From: Chryseobacterium nakagawai
Lineage (GTDB): Bacteria > Bacteroidota > Bacteroidia > Flavobacteriales > Weeksellaceae
Assembly: GCF_900637665.1 (NCBI RefSeq)
Contig: NZ_LR134386.1
Location: forward strand, 1,480,501-1,544,500
Length of the DNA stretch: 64,000 nt
Reading direction: 5' to 3'
Shown here one piece after another: positions 1 to 8,563 of the stretch (its first letter is position 1; every line of letters begins with the position of its first letter). The position numbers were made by a program, and so were the translations under genes. The notes under the pieces were generated by a model that saw only the letters and a program-made list of their open reading frames with translations, was not told where the DNA came from and did not search any database.

Positions 1-507
1 CCTATTGCTTGTTTTACCCTGTGCTACAAGATGCAGGATTTGTTTCTCTCTTTTAGTTAGCCTGGGAATTGGCTGGTCATTTTGTGAAGGTTTGCTGATA
101 ATCTGTTTGGTTTCATTACAAAAAACAATGTCTCCGGATAATGCTCCTTGGATGCAGATTACCAATTCTTCAATAGATGTATTTTTGAGAAGGTAGCCGC
201 TGGCTCCGTTTTGTATAGACTGCATGATGATACTCCTTTCAGAACGATTACTGAACATAATTACTGCAGTTTCAGGAGATTTTTTTTTGATTTCCCTACA
301 TAGTTCCGTACCATTGGTATCTGGTAGTGTGATATCTAAAAGAATAATATCAACCTTATTGGCATCCATAAAACGAATGATCTCCGAACCGGAGGTAAAG
401 GTTTCCGGAATATTGAATGAAGGCTGGCTTTTCAGCATCATTTTTAATCCTTCAATGACGATAGGATGATCGTCTACGATGACAATATTTATTTTTTCAT
501 TCTCCAT
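1..507 (-). CDS. NarL/FixJ-family response regulator, C-terminus beyond window edge
   Basis: I translated this leftward frame by hand; it begins ATG-GAG-AAT and is still open at base 1, so only about 169 residues are present. The receiver domain fills residues 5-125, with the acidic pair D12/D13, the likely phospho-acceptor D58 in LLDITLPD and the conserved lysine K108 in GYLLK. A LuxR/GerE-type helix-turn-helix starts near residue 149 (LTKREKQIL). Its start codon overlaps the stop of the upstream histidine kinase by 11 bases (ATGGAGAATGA), so the two are translationally coupled and form a two-component pair. It should bind DNA as a phosphorylated dimer; its target genes cannot be told from here. 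The end of the DNA-binding helix lies outside the window. Confidence 0.93.
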   Translation of the reverse strand, partial: MENEKINIVIVDDHPIVIEGLKMMLKSQPSFNIPETFTSGSEIIRFMDANKVDIILLDITLPDTNGTELCREIKKKSPETAVIMFSNRSERSIIMQSIQNGASGYLLKNTSIEELVICIQGALSGDIVFCNETKQIISKPSQNDQPIPRLTKREKQILHLVAQGKTSNR

Positions 508-2470
508 CTATATTGAGTTCTATATTAATGGTTGTACCTTGACTGTCTGAGTTGATCTCCATGTTTCCTTTCAGGTAATCCACCCTGTTCTTTAAATTAA
601 GGAGACCCATGCTTTTGGTTTTTTGTTCTTTGTTGCTTTCAAAACCTTTTCCATTGTCTTCAATTGTGATGAAAAAATCTTTTTCAGATTGGGAGCATTG
701 TAATAAAATACTGGTGGCTTCAGAATGCTTGATAGCATTAGCTAATAATTCCTGTGCAATCCTGTAAATGTTAAGCTGAATGTTTAATGGGAGATTCTTT
801 TCAATATTGATCGCTTGGAAATCTATCTCAATATCTTTTCTGTTGTAAAATTCACAAAGGTCATTGAGGGCGGTTTCCAACCCGAAATTAAGCAATGATT
901 CAGGCATCAGGTTTCTTGCCACATGCCGAAGTTCCCCTACAGAATTATCCAGTTGTCCCAGGATCTTATAAAACTCCTGGTCTTTTTTAGGATCTAAATG
1001 ACTGGCAGACCATGTTGAAAAATTGATTTTTACTCCAGCCAGCATTCCCCCTAATCCATCATGAAGATCTCTTGCTATACGTTCCCGTTCTCTTTCTTCC
1101 CCCTCAAGAATAGCTTTTGTTAAGGAGAGTTCTTCCTTTTGCTTGATTTCATTGATTTTCTGTTTAGAAATCTTTTTATTTTTTCTAAAGATGATATAGA
1201 GGAAGATCAAAAGACTTATAACTAATAATAAAATAAGGCTTAATCCCCATAAATAGAAATTTTTCTTGTTGACTTCCAGTTCTTTTTGGTTCTTCTCAGC
1301 ATTTAAGGTGGCTATTTTTCTTTCCTTTTCTGCTGTATTGAACTTGGCCTCAATTTTATTGATCTCAAGCTTTACATTTTCAGTATTCAGACTATCATTA
1401 AGTTTTGAATATTTCTGTTCCCAACCTAAAGCTTCTTTTGTATTCCCCATCTCTTCATGTAAAGAAGAAAGCTGCTTATAAATGGTCTTTCTGTTATTGA
1501 GATCAAGAGCAAGCGATTTTTCTGTTAAAATATCTTCTAAAGCACCTTTAGCCTCATTATACCTTTTTAATTTTCTTAAAATGTCATATTTGTTGAAATA
1601 AAACATCTGCGCCAATAGATTCTGATTAAACGTTTTAGCATAATAAAGACCTTTTTCAATAACGGGTAATGCTTCCGGGTTCTTTTGTCGGGTAATAAAA
1701 TAAAGTGTTTTACCATAATAATAAAAAGCATTCACGGAGGAATCCGGATGAGGACCAATGAGTGCTTCGGCTTTATCCAAAAACTTTTTAGCTTCATCCC
1801 CTTTGGCCTGATAACAGAAATTATTGGCTAAATTTAAGTAGGTGAAGAATAGTTCAGGAGAATTGGGATAGTTTTTTTCAAGAATTTTTAAAGCTTTAGT
1901 ATTATACTCCTCAGATTTTTTAAACTCTGCATTGTAAGTAAGGATAACGGCAAGCTGGGTGTATAAAAGTCCAAGATTCATGCTATTTTCATATTTTTTA
2001 GCCAATGGAATACTTTTTTCAAGAATCGTTTTCACTAAAAAAGGATAACCTTCCTTGTCTTTCTGTGTGACCCCATAGCTATACCACGCTGCTGCCTGAA
2101 GAAGATCAGATTCTTCATTTTTGAATTTTGATAATGCTTTAATCGCTTTTTGGTAAGAAACGGTGGCTTTCTCTTTATTTCGATCAAGATTATATTGCGC
2201 TTCGTAAAAATTGTATTTGGCTGAAAGAAAAGCATCACTTTTGATAAGAATTTTTGCACTTTCCAGATACTTTTTACTTAAAAGAGAATCAATATTTCTA
2301 TAATAATTTGACAAAAGAAAAGTAGTATTTGCTTTTACAGTTGTAGTGCCGCTGCTTTTTAGAACGTTTTGTAAACTGTCCAGGTAGGGCTTTTCATTAA
2401 GGGGAATCAATTGTTGTGATTGTAGACCAAAGGACAGTAGTATGCTTAACAGGATCAGTAATCTCTTCAT
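497..2470 (-). CDS. TPR-containing sensor histidine kinase (HisKA_3 type)
   Basis: A 657-residue membrane sensor kinase. It has an N-terminal signal peptide (MKRLLILLSILLSFG, then QSQQ), a periplasmic region with tetratricopeptide-like repeats over roughly residues 30-380, a coiled stretch, and one transmembrane helix near residues 403-426. The HisKA_3 dimerisation domain carries the phospho-histidine H470 in ARDLHDGLGG, and a C-terminal HATPase has an N-box (ELLANAIKH) and a G-box (DNGKGFE). This layout is common in Bacteroidota and pairs with NarL-type regulators; the partner overlaps its 3' end. The signal it senses is unknown. The ATG start is supported by the signal peptide beginning directly at it. 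Confidence 0.93.
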   Translation of the reverse strand: MKRLLILLSILLSFGLQSQQLIPLNEKPYLDSLQNVLKSSGTTTVKANTTFLLSNYYRNIDSLLSKKYLESAKILIKSDAFLSAKYNFYEAQYNLDRNKEKATVSYQKAIKALSKFKNEESDLLQAAAWYSYGVTQKDKEGYPFLVKTILEKSIPLAKKYENSMNLGLLYTQLAVILTYNAEFKKSEEYNTKALKILEKNYPNSPELFFTYLNLANNFCYQAKGDEAKKFLDKAEALIGPHPDSSVNAFYYYGKTLYFITRQKNPEALPVIEKGLYYAKTFNQNLLAQMFYFNKYDILRKLKRYNEAKGALEDILTEKSLALDLNNRKTIYKQLSSLHEEMGNTKEALGWEQKYSKLNDSLNTENVKLEINKIEAKFNTAEKERKIATLNAEKNQKELEVNKKNFYLWGLSLILLLVISLLIFLYIIFRKNKKISKQKINEIKQKEELSLTKAILEGEERERERIARDLHDGLGGMLAGVKINFSTWSASHLDPKKDQEFYKILGQLDNSVGELRHVARNLMPESLLNFGLETALNDLCEFYNRKDIEIDFQAINIEKNLPLNIQLNIYRIAQELLANAIKHSEATSILLQCSQSEKDFFITIEDNGKGFESNKEQKTKSMGLLNLKNRVDYLKGNMEINSDSQGTTINIELNIDGE

Positions 2471-2673
2471 CAGGTATCAGTTCTGTAGAATATATTTTTT
2501 ATAAACGGTCAATTTACTTAAAAATTTTAGCATAAAAAATACCAGAATTTAGGTAGAAAAAATTACACAATTTTCAGGATTGATAAAGTTCGATGACTCC
2601 AATAGCTTTGCAGGTACAGAATCACTAATCATAGAATATCAAATAAAGTAACTAAAATTTAAACAAAAAGATT

Positions 2674-3090
2674 ATGAAAAAAACAGGAATAAACCAACTG
2701 TTGAAAGGTACATTTGTAGTGCTTCTTGCAACATTATTATTAGGGTTTGTAGCGTCTTGTAGTAAAGATGACGATGATAATGTAAATGGAGCAAAAAAGA
2801 GCCATAAAGTAGTTTTTAAGGCTATTGCCTCTGCGGGAACTAATATTGATGCAGCTGTGTACGGAATTGACGGGAATGCTACAACGGCTTCAAGCCTTAG
2901 TGGAACAACATGGTCAAGTCCTGAAGTGACATCAGAAGCAGGTGCTTACAATGCTAATGTTGTGGTAAACGCAATTGGTGTCGATGCATCTTCTACTTTA
3001 AAGGTTCAAATTTGGGTAGATGGTGAATTGAAAAAAGAAGGAACTTCCAGTGGTCAGTATTTATCGGCTTCTGCAAGTTATGTATTTTAA
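2674..3090 (+). CDS. Small secreted lipoprotein of unknown function
   Basis: A 138-residue protein with a lipoprotein signal peptide: a hydrophobic stretch at residues 13-27, then GFVASC with the lipidated cysteine C29, followed by an acidic SKDDDD tract. An acidic stretch after the cysteine resembles the lipoprotein export signal of Bacteroidota surface lipoproteins, so surface exposure is possible (inference). The remainder is rich in Ala, Ser, Thr, Val and Gly and ends in short beta-like strands (LKVQIWVDGELKKEG), suggesting a small beta-sandwich. No family is recognised. It is transcribed alone, diverging from the histidine kinase, and is followed 30 bases downstream by a strong hairpin terminator. 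Confidence 0.8.
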   Translation: MKKTGINQLLKGTFVVLLATLLLGFVASCSKDDDDNVNGAKKSHKVVFKAIASAGTNIDAAVYGIDGNATTASSLSGTTWSSPEVTSEAGAYNANVVVNAIGVDASSTLKVQIWVDGELKKEGTSSGQYLSASASYVF

Positions 3091-3119
3091 AAACTAATAA
3101 TACTTTCAAAATAAAAGCA

Positions 3120-3150
3120 GGCGCTGAGATTTATCTCAGCGCCCGTTTTT
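3120..3150 (+). terminator. Rho-independent terminator after the lipoprotein gene
   Basis: GGCGCTGAGAT pairs with ATCTCAGCGCC (3120-3130 with 3133-3143) and is followed by CG and six T. A very similar hairpin occurs at 4315-4347 after the next gene. Confidence 0.85.
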
Positions 3151-3221
3151 TATTAATAGTTGATGTTTATAGGGTAAGAGATTGTATAAATTGTTATTTT
3201 TAATAATAAAATCACATATAC

Positions 3222-4277
3222 GTGAAGCATCAAGAGAAATCCAGACAGATTAGGAGAGAGATTAATCAATCCTATCATGAACTTAAAGAAGAATATCCTC
3301 TATTGAAGAAGCAGGACAGTATTGGGTTTTCAATATTTTTATTTTCAATTATTGTTATCCTTGCTGTTTCCTTTGGTTGGTATAAGGATATTGTTCCAAC
3401 TTGGTTAATGATTGTAATGAATGCTTTTTTTATGGGAATTCTCCACGAGATTGAGCATGATCTTATTCATTGGCTTTATTTTAAAAAACAAAAGACAATA
3501 CATCATTTTATGCTTTTGAGTGTCTGGGTGCTACGTCCGTTGACAATCAATCCCTGGATCAGACGCACATTGCATTATCATCATCATAAGTTTTCAGGAA
3601 CATTACACGATGTGGAGGAGCGTGGGGTAACAAATGGTGAGCGGTGGTCAATCAAACGCTTATTCACAACTGCTGATCTTGTTTTAGGAGGGCTTTTTCG
3701 TGTTCACCGAATGTTTCATGATATGGATAAGGAAGTGAAGAACGGAAATCTTAAAGAAGAAACTTCTACAGCTTTAAAACGGACTGCATTTTTAAGTTTG
3801 CTTCCTCTGACAATTTTCGCTCATCTGATATTGTATTTCTTTTTTGCAGATTTACTACTGAGCTGGGGTAATGCAAGATTTATGACCGATTTCAGTTTTC
3901 CACCTTATATAGTAAACGTGTTGAAGAGTTTGAATGTGATGATTTATACAATTCTTATTCCCAATCTTTTACGTCAATTCTGCTTACATTTTATAACATC
4001 CAATATGCATTATTTTGGAGATGTGGAAGAAGGGAATGTTATTGAGCAGACACAGGTACTAAACATCTGGTGGACTTTTCCCATGCAGGTATTCTGTTTC
4101 TTTTTTGGTTGGACACACAGTATTCATCATTTTGTAGTCAATGAGACCTTCTATGTACGTCATATTGGAAGAAAGCAAGCGCAGGGGATATTGAAGAAAT
4201 ACGGCGTCCGTTTTAATGATCTGGGAACCTTCAGAAGAGCTAACCGTTTCCGGGAATTCTCAAATAAGATCAATTAA
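3222..4277 (+). CDS. Membrane fatty acid desaturase-like di-iron protein
   Basis: A 351-residue integral membrane protein with the three histidine clusters of the membrane desaturase/hydroxylase superfamily: HEIEHDLIH (H75, H79, H83), HYHHHKF (H118, H120-H122) and HSIHHF near residue 305, plus a further NMHYFGD segment. Hydrophobic helices lie around residues 35-72, 95-110, 188-210 and 230-250. These histidines normally hold two irons that oxidise an alkyl chain using O2. The substrate could be a fatty acyl lipid, a sterol-like lipid or a carotenoid and cannot be decided here. The start is GTG at 3222, the only start giving the full N-terminus. It is bracketed by two near-identical terminators. 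Confidence 0.8.
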   Translation: MKHQEKSRQIRREINQSYHELKEEYPLLKKQDSIGFSIFLFSIIVILAVSFGWYKDIVPTWLMIVMNAFFMGILHEIEHDLIHWLYFKKQKTIHHFMLLSVWVLRPLTINPWIRRTLHYHHHKFSGTLHDVEERGVTNGERWSIKRLFTTADLVLGGLFRVHRMFHDMDKEVKNGNLKEETSTALKRTAFLSLLPLTIFAHLILYFFFADLLLSWGNARFMTDFSFPPYIVNVLKSLNVMIYTILIPNLLRQFCLHFITSNMHYFGDVEEGNVIEQTQVLNIWWTFPMQVFCFFFGWTHSIHHFVVNETFYVRHIGRKQAQGILKKYGVRFNDLGTFRRANRFREFSNKIN

Positions 4278-4314
4278 TTATTTATAATAAAAATATTGTT
4301 TGATGTGAAATAAA

Positions 4315-4347
4315 ACGGGCGCCAAGATTTACCTCAGCGCCCGTTTT
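4315..4347 (+). terminator. Terminator between the desaturase and tyrS (convergent)
   Basis: ACGGGCGC pairs with GCGCCCGT, flanked by AAAA on the left and TTTTTT on the right, so it can stop transcription in both directions between the convergent desaturase and tyrS genes. The right half is almost identical to the hairpin at 3120-3150. Confidence 0.85.
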
Positions 4348-4364
4348 TTATAGGGTATTAAAAG

Positions 4365-5660
4365 TTAAATAACTTTTACAATGAAATAACTTTTCTTTCC
4401 TTTTTGAAGCAATAAAAATTTGCCATCAATAAGATCGGTTTCATTAGCGGTAAAAGTATCATTTACTTTTTGCTTATTAACAGAGATTGAATTTCCTTTG
4501 ATTTCTCTTTGTGCCTCACTCTTAGATTTTAAGAATCCTGATTTTTCAGAAAGAAGATCAACAATGCTTATTCCTAATACATCAGCTTTTGCTACCTCCT
4601 TTTGTGGAACTCCGTCAAATACTTCAAGGAATGTTGCTTCATCAAGGCTTACCAAATCTTCAGCAGTAGAGCGTCCGAAAAGAATTTCAGAAGCTTTAAG
4701 TGCTTTTTCGTATTCTTCTCTTCCGTGTACCCAAACGGTAACTTCTTCCGCTAATTTTTTCTGAAGTTTTCTTTCGTGAGCTGCTGTTTTATGTTCTTCA
4801 ATTAATGCGTCAATTTCTTCTTTTCCAAGGAATGTATAGAATTTAATGAATCTTTCAGCATCTTCATCCGTAGCATTTAGCCAAAACTGGTAGAATTTAT
4901 ATGGAGAAGTCTTTTTTCTATCCAACCAATAGTTTTCTCCGCTTTCAGATTTTCCGAATTTAGAACCATCCGCTTTTGTGATCAAAGGAACTGTTAGTGC
5001 GAATGCTTCGCCCTGAGCTTTTCTACGGATTAATTCTGTTCCGGTAGTGATATTTCCCCACTGGTCAGAACCTCCCATCTGAAGCTTTACATTGTTGTTT
5101 TGGTATAAGTGAAGAAAATCATAGCCCTGGATCAGCTGATAGGTAAATTCTGTAAAACTCATTCCATCTGCACCTGATTCTCCCGAAAATCTTTTCTTTA
5201 CAGAATCCTTAGCCATCATGTAGTTAACTGTGATGTTTTTTCCAACATTTTTGGCAAAATCCAGGAAAGAAATGTTTTTCATCCAGTCATAGTTGTTTAC
5301 CAACTCTGCTTTATTAGGCCCATTTCCTGCAAAATCAAGGAATCTTGAAAGCTGGTTTTTCAAACAATCTACATAATGCAAAAGCGTTTCCTCGTCCAAA
5401 AGGTTTCTCTCTGCCGATTTTCCTGATGGATCACCGATCATTCCTGTAGCTCCACCTACCAAAGCAATCGGCTTGTGACCATGCTGCTGGAAGTGTGCTA
5501 AAATTTTTATCTGAATAAGACTTCCGATATGTAAAGAATCGGCCGTTGGATCAAAACCAATATATGCAGTAGTTACCTCTTTATTCAGTTGTTCATCGGT
5601 TCCAGGCATCATATCAGCAAACAGACCACGCCATTTCAGTTCTTCTATAAAGGAATTCAT
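4365..5660 (-). CDS. tyrS: Tyrosyl-tRNA synthetase
   Basis: Charges tRNA-Tyr with tyrosine in the cytoplasm. The 431-residue protein shows the class I signature HIGS (in [11 protein letters not shown]), the second ATP-binding signature KFGKS in place of KMSKS, the tyrosine-binding region around [22 protein letters not shown], and a C-terminal S4-like RNA-binding domain (residues ~365-431). The frame is open further upstream to a TTG at 5705, but ATG at 5660 gives the family's usual beginning ([12 protein letters not shown]) and lies downstream of the promoter -7 box at 5688-5695. It stands alone, convergent with the desaturase gene. Confidence 0.96.
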   Translation of the reverse strand: MNSFIEELKWRGLFADMMPGTDEQLNKEVTTAYIGFDPTADSLHIGSLIQIKILAHFQQHGHKPIALVGGATGMIGDPSGKSAERNLLDEETLLHYVDCLKNQLSRFLDFAGNGPNKAELVNNYDWMKNISFLDFAKNVGKNITVNYMMAKDSVKKRFSGESGADGMSFTEFTYQLIQGYDFLHLYQNNNVKLQMGGSDQWGNITTGTELIRRKAQGEAFALTVPLITKADGSKFGKSESGENYWLDRKKTSPYKFYQFWLNATDEDAERFIKFYTFLGKEEIDALIEEHKTAAHERKLQKKLAEEVTVWVHGREEYEKALKASEILFGRSTAEDLVSLDEATFLEVFDGVPQKEVAKADVLGISIVDLLSEKSGFLKSKSEAQREIKGNSISVNKQKVNDTFTANETDLIDGKFLLLQKGKKSYFIVKVI

Positions 5661-5687
5661 TGATTTTTTCTTTAAAATTTTAAGTTG

Positions 5688-5695
5688 CAAAGATA
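5688..5695 (-). promoter_or_regulatory. -7 promoter box for tyrS
   Basis: On the minus strand this reads TATCTTTG, matching the Bacteroidota TAnnTTTG consensus, 27 bases before the chosen tyrS ATG. No clear -33 TTTG was found at ideal spacing. Confidence 0.6.
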
Positions 5696-5830
5696 ATAAA
5701 TTCAAAAGTATAAAGGTGAAAGCTCGGTAAGGTAAAATGGCAAAAGGACTGAAATAGTAGATAAATTAATACATTTCCTGAGTGACGATTCACTTGTGAA
5801 GCAAAATTCACTATTGACAGTCATGTACGC

Positions 5831-5862
5831 TTTGCATTTTCAGCCCAAATAATCTATATTTG
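5831..5862 (+). promoter_or_regulatory. Promoter of the ECF sigma gene
   Basis: TTTG at 5831-5834, 20 bases, then TATATTTG at 5855-5862: a textbook Bacteroidota SigABfr-type promoter. The ATG at 5869 begins only 7 bases after the box, so the mRNA would be leaderless or nearly so. Confidence 0.7.
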
Positions 5863-5868
5863 TTATTA

Positions 5869-6429
5869 ATGAACGACGAACAGCTATTTCTGCTCATTCA
5901 AAAGGCCAAAGATAAAGACCAGAAGGCCCAGACTAAACTCATCAATGTTTTTTGGGTGGATGTTTTCTCTTTTGTGATGAAAAAAGTAAAAGATGAAAAC
6001 GATGCCGATGAGATTACCGTGAATGTCTTTTCCAAAGTCCTATCGAAATTGGATATGTTCGATCCGCATTTTCAGTTTAAAACCTGGATTCTCACCATTG
6101 CTCAGAATACAGTTATTGATTTTTGGAGAAAAAAGAACCGTGAAAACGAGGACGCTGTTGAAAACCTTGATGAGGTAAAAAATCAATATGCAAAATCCCC
6201 CGAAGAACTTCTCATTTCTGAAGAAGAACAAAAGAAAATCATTAAAACCATTGAATCTCTGGATGCCAATTACCAGGATATTATTAAGCTGAGGTTTTTT
6301 GAAGAAAAAAGTATCAAGGAAATAGCTGAAGAACTGGGGATTTCTGTTGCCAATACAAAAGTTCGGGTGATGCGAGCTAAAAAAGTTCTTGCTGAGCTAT
6401 TGAAAAACAATGAATTTGAAGACAATTAA
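5869..6429 (+). CDS. ECF-type RNA polymerase sigma factor
   Basis: A 186-residue sigma-70 family protein. Region 2 lies at residues ~10-85, with the promoter-melting segment FQFKTWILTIAQNTVIDFWRK. Region 4 lies at ~125-180, with the helix-turn-helix DIIKLRFFEEKSIKEIAEELG followed by SVANTKVRVMRAKK. There is no region 3, as usual for ECF factors. The frame is open nine bases earlier to a TTG, but that codon lies inside the -7 box, so ATG 5869 is preferred. No anti-sigma factor gene is adjacent: the next gene is leftward and secreted. Which regulon it controls is unknown. Confidence 0.92.
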   Translation: MNDEQLFLLIQKAKDKDQKAQTKLINVFWVDVFSFVMKKVKDENDADEITVNVFSKVLSKLDMFDPHFQFKTWILTIAQNTVIDFWRKKNRENEDAVENLDEVKNQYAKSPEELLISEEEQKKIIKTIESLDANYQDIIKLRFFEEKSIKEIAEELGISVANTKVRVMRAKKVLAELLKNNEFEDN

Positions 6430-6721
6430 CAGTTTCGGAAAACTCTAAGACATTGTTTTGCCACTAAAGATTTATGTTTGAACTTTAAAGCTTTGGGCCT
6501 ATATGTTTCCATATTTTAAACCACATAGATCCATAGGAAATAGTAAAATATTTTATTAGAGACCTTTTATGGGAGATGTATAGAATTATTCGGGCATTAA
6601 TGGTAATTAATATGTATTCATAATTTTATCGCAGATCAATCCCTTACACCTTATCAATAACCTGAAAAAGAAAACTCGCCCCTTTAGGTTTCCTAACATT
6701 CATGTAAGAATTTTTGGCAAG
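6430..6721. other. Intergenic region with a degenerate repeat element
   Basis: 292 bases without a supportable gene. It contains TTTTGCCACTAA at 6456-6467 and TTTAAACCACATAGAT at 6515-6530, both shared with the inverted-repeat element at 16280-16423. The rest is AT-rich with no clear terminator. Confidence 0.5.
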
Positions 6722-7351
6722 CTATATAAAAATTTCTTCCTTGGTCTTGGGAAGTATAATTTTTACACTCTTATCATTTCTGTTCTGAAGATTAATCTTG
6801 ATTCCCTTTTTAATATAAGTTTCCTTTTGCGAAGGGCCATATTCTTTAGTGTTATCAACGTCATTTCTAAAATTAATTTGCCCTGTAGAAAGATTAAAAT
6901 CTACTTCTTTGATATAATCTCCCGGCCTTCCCGAACTTGAAGTATGTCCTATCAACTCAAAATGACCATTCTGATACCTGTATTTATCCGTATAGGCCCA
7001 TTTCCAGCTGCTGCCACCGAAATGATTGATAATCAAAATCCCTTTCTCTATACTGGTCCCGGAATAAGGATCACCCATGATGCCTCCGGATTCGCTATCA
7101 AGAATTGCATTTGTTGATTTTTCAAGGATGGTCCATTGGTTATTTATTTTTTTCAGGATTTGAATTTCGCGAACTTCACCAAGTTCACCGGTGTCCTTGG
7201 TATTATAGATGATTACTTTTTCAGGAATTTTATCTCCATCCAGATCTCCATCCACCGTTTGAAGAATAGTAGAACCTTTCGGTTGGAACTTTTGTTGAGC
7301 AAAACAATAGGTGCTGGTAACAATTGATAAAAGGAAAAAGCATCTTTTCAT
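6722..7351 (-). CDS. Secreted protein with a DGDLDGD-type calcium-like loop, function unknown
   Basis: A 209-residue protein with a signal peptide (KRCFFLLSIVTSTYCFAQQ). Near residues 33-42 the sequence DGDLDGDKIPE resembles the Asp-rich calcium loops of VCBS/FG-GAP repeats and is followed by short beta strands (EKVIIYN, REIQILKK), as in proteins with one or two propeller-like repeats. The middle has GGSSWKWAYTDKYRY, a segment also seen in uncharacterised Bacteroidota secreted proteins. No catalytic motif is visible. It lies alone between the ECF sigma factor (convergent) and lipA (divergent). No confident family can be given. Confidence 0.75.
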   Translation of the reverse strand: MKRCFFLLSIVTSTYCFAQQKFQPKGSTILQTVDGDLDGDKIPEKVIIYNTKDTGELGEVREIQILKKINNQWTILEKSTNAILDSESGGIMGDPYSGTSIEKGILIINHFGGSSWKWAYTDKYRYQNGHFELIGHTSSSGRPGDYIKEVDFNLSTGQINFRNDVDNTKEYGPSQKETYIKKGIKINLQNRNDKSVKIILPKTKEEIFI

Positions 7352-7416
7352 GGAATGGATTTTGAGCTTAAATGTACAATGATATTTTGAATTATAAGTT
7401 TCATCAATGTCTTCGG

Positions 7417-7449
7417 TTGATGGTTTCCATTAAAAAATCCTTAACTTTG
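7417..7449 (+). promoter_or_regulatory. Promoter of lipA
   Basis: TTG at 7417-7419, 22 bases, then TAACTTTG at 7442-7449, matching TAnnTTTG. The lipA ATG is 17 bases after the box, so the leader is about 10 bases. Confidence 0.65.
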
Positions 7450-7465
7450 AACTTCAATTTTAGAA

Positions 7466-8332
7466 ATGGAAAATTCAGTTCAAGACACTACCGTTCAAAA
7501 ACCAAAGTGGATTCGTGTAAAACTTCCTACGGGAAAGAACTACAGGGAATTGAGAACCTTGGTTGATAAATATAAATTAAACACCATTTGCCAAAGCGGA
7601 AGCTGCCCGAATATGGGGGAGTGCTGGGGAGAAGGTACGGCAACGTTCATGATTTTAGGAAATATCTGTACAAGAAGCTGTGGATTCTGTGGAGTAAAAA
7701 CAGGAAAACCGCTTGATGTAAACTGGGATGAACCTGAAAAAGTGGCCCGTTCAATCAAATTAATGAAGATTAAACACGCTGTTCTTACTTCTGTAGATCG
7801 TGATGATATTAAAGATATGGGATCTATTCTTTGGGCAGAAACAGTGAATGCTGTAAGAAGAATCTCTCCGGGAACTACAATGGAAACATTGATTCCGGAT
7901 TTCCAGGGAATCACCAAGCATATTGACCGATTGGTTGATGTTGCTCCTGAAGTGATCTCTCACAACATGGAAACGGTAAAACGTTTGACCCGAGAAGTGA
8001 GAATCCAGGCAAAATATGAAAGAAGCCTTGAGGTATTAAGATATTTAAAAGAAGCAGGACAAAGAAGAACTAAAACCGGGGTTATGCTTGGTTTAGGTGA
8101 AACTAAAGATGAGGTTTTCCAAACAATTGAAGACATCAGAAATGCGAATGTAGATGTTATCACTCTTGGACAATATTTACAGCCCACTAAAAAACATCTT
8201 CCTGTAAAGAGATTTATTACTCCGGAAGAGTTTGATGAGTTGGGTGACTTTGCAAGAAGCTTAGGTTTCAGACATGTGGAAAGTTCTCCTCTTGTTAGAA
8301 GCTCTTATCACGCAGAAAAACATATTCACTAG
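7466..8332 (+). CDS. lipA: Lipoyl synthase
   Basis: Radical SAM enzyme that inserts two sulfur atoms into octanoyl groups on lipoyl domains of pyruvate and 2-oxoglutarate dehydrogenases and the glycine cleavage H protein. At 288 residues it has the usual length. It shows the auxiliary [4Fe-4S] cluster cysteines C42, C47 and C53 ([12 protein letters not shown]) and the radical SAM triad C68, C72, C75 (CTRSCGFC). The closing RSSYHAEKH segment supplies the conserved RSSY serine ligand of the auxiliary cluster. Transcribed alone from the promoter just upstream and ended by the hairpin at 8342. lipB is not adjacent. Confidence 0.97.
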   Translation: MENSVQDTTVQKPKWIRVKLPTGKNYRELRTLVDKYKLNTICQSGSCPNMGECWGEGTATFMILGNICTRSCGFCGVKTGKPLDVNWDEPEKVARSIKLMKIKHAVLTSVDRDDIKDMGSILWAETVNAVRRISPGTTMETLIPDFQGITKHIDRLVDVAPEVISHNMETVKRLTREVRIQAKYERSLEVLRYLKEAGQRRTKTGVMLGLGETKDEVFQTIEDIRNANVDVITLGQYLQPTKKHLPVKRFITPEEFDELGDFARSLGFRHVESSPLVRSSYHAEKHIH

Positions 8333-8341
8333 AATAAAAAG

Positions 8342-8368
8342 ACCGCTCAGCAATGGGCGGTTATTTTT
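8342..8368 (+). terminator. Terminator of lipA
   Basis: ACCGCTCA pairs with TGGGCGGT (one T-G wobble) around loop GCAA, followed by TTATTTTTTT. The same hairpin with a perfect stem ends the first M13 peptidase gene at 30242. Confidence 0.85.
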
Positions 8369-8408
8369 TTGTAATAATAAGTAATAGGATGAAAGATGCA
8401 AACTTCTT

Positions 8409-8540
8409 TAACCAAAGAATAAGGAACGGCCTCTATCATACCCATCCTCTGGATGGGTGGAGAAAATTCAAAGAATTTTCGCCGGGCCTGATATCAAAAC
8501 TATTCCCATTCATCTGTGAAAATCTGTGCCATCTGTGGTA
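8409..8540. repeat. Dispersed repeat copy A with nested hairpins
   Basis: The segment starting AAGGAACGGC at 8421 aligns without gaps for about 70 bases to the segment at 32560. It contains the perfect hairpin ACCCATCC-TCT-GGATGGGT and then AAAATTC-AAA-GAATTTT. A trailing ATCTGTGAAAATCTGTGCC stretch resembles another repeat type common in flavobacterial intergenic DNA. No convincing gene is present. Confidence 0.6.
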
Positions 8541-8563
8541 GAAATCAATAACTGAAGATAATA

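Noticed and set aside
5661..5705. Upstream TTG start for tyrS, adding 15 residues
   Set aside because: The extra residues are not family-like and the codon lies upstream of the -7 promoter box, outside the expected transcript.
7372..7566. 64-codon rightward frame overlapping the start of lipA
   Set aside because: Overlaps lipA in another frame and lacks any protein pattern.
8353..8541. 62-codon frame after lipA
   Set aside because: Lies in the dispersed repeat copy A, with a Trp/Pro-rich run from the hairpin; no family.
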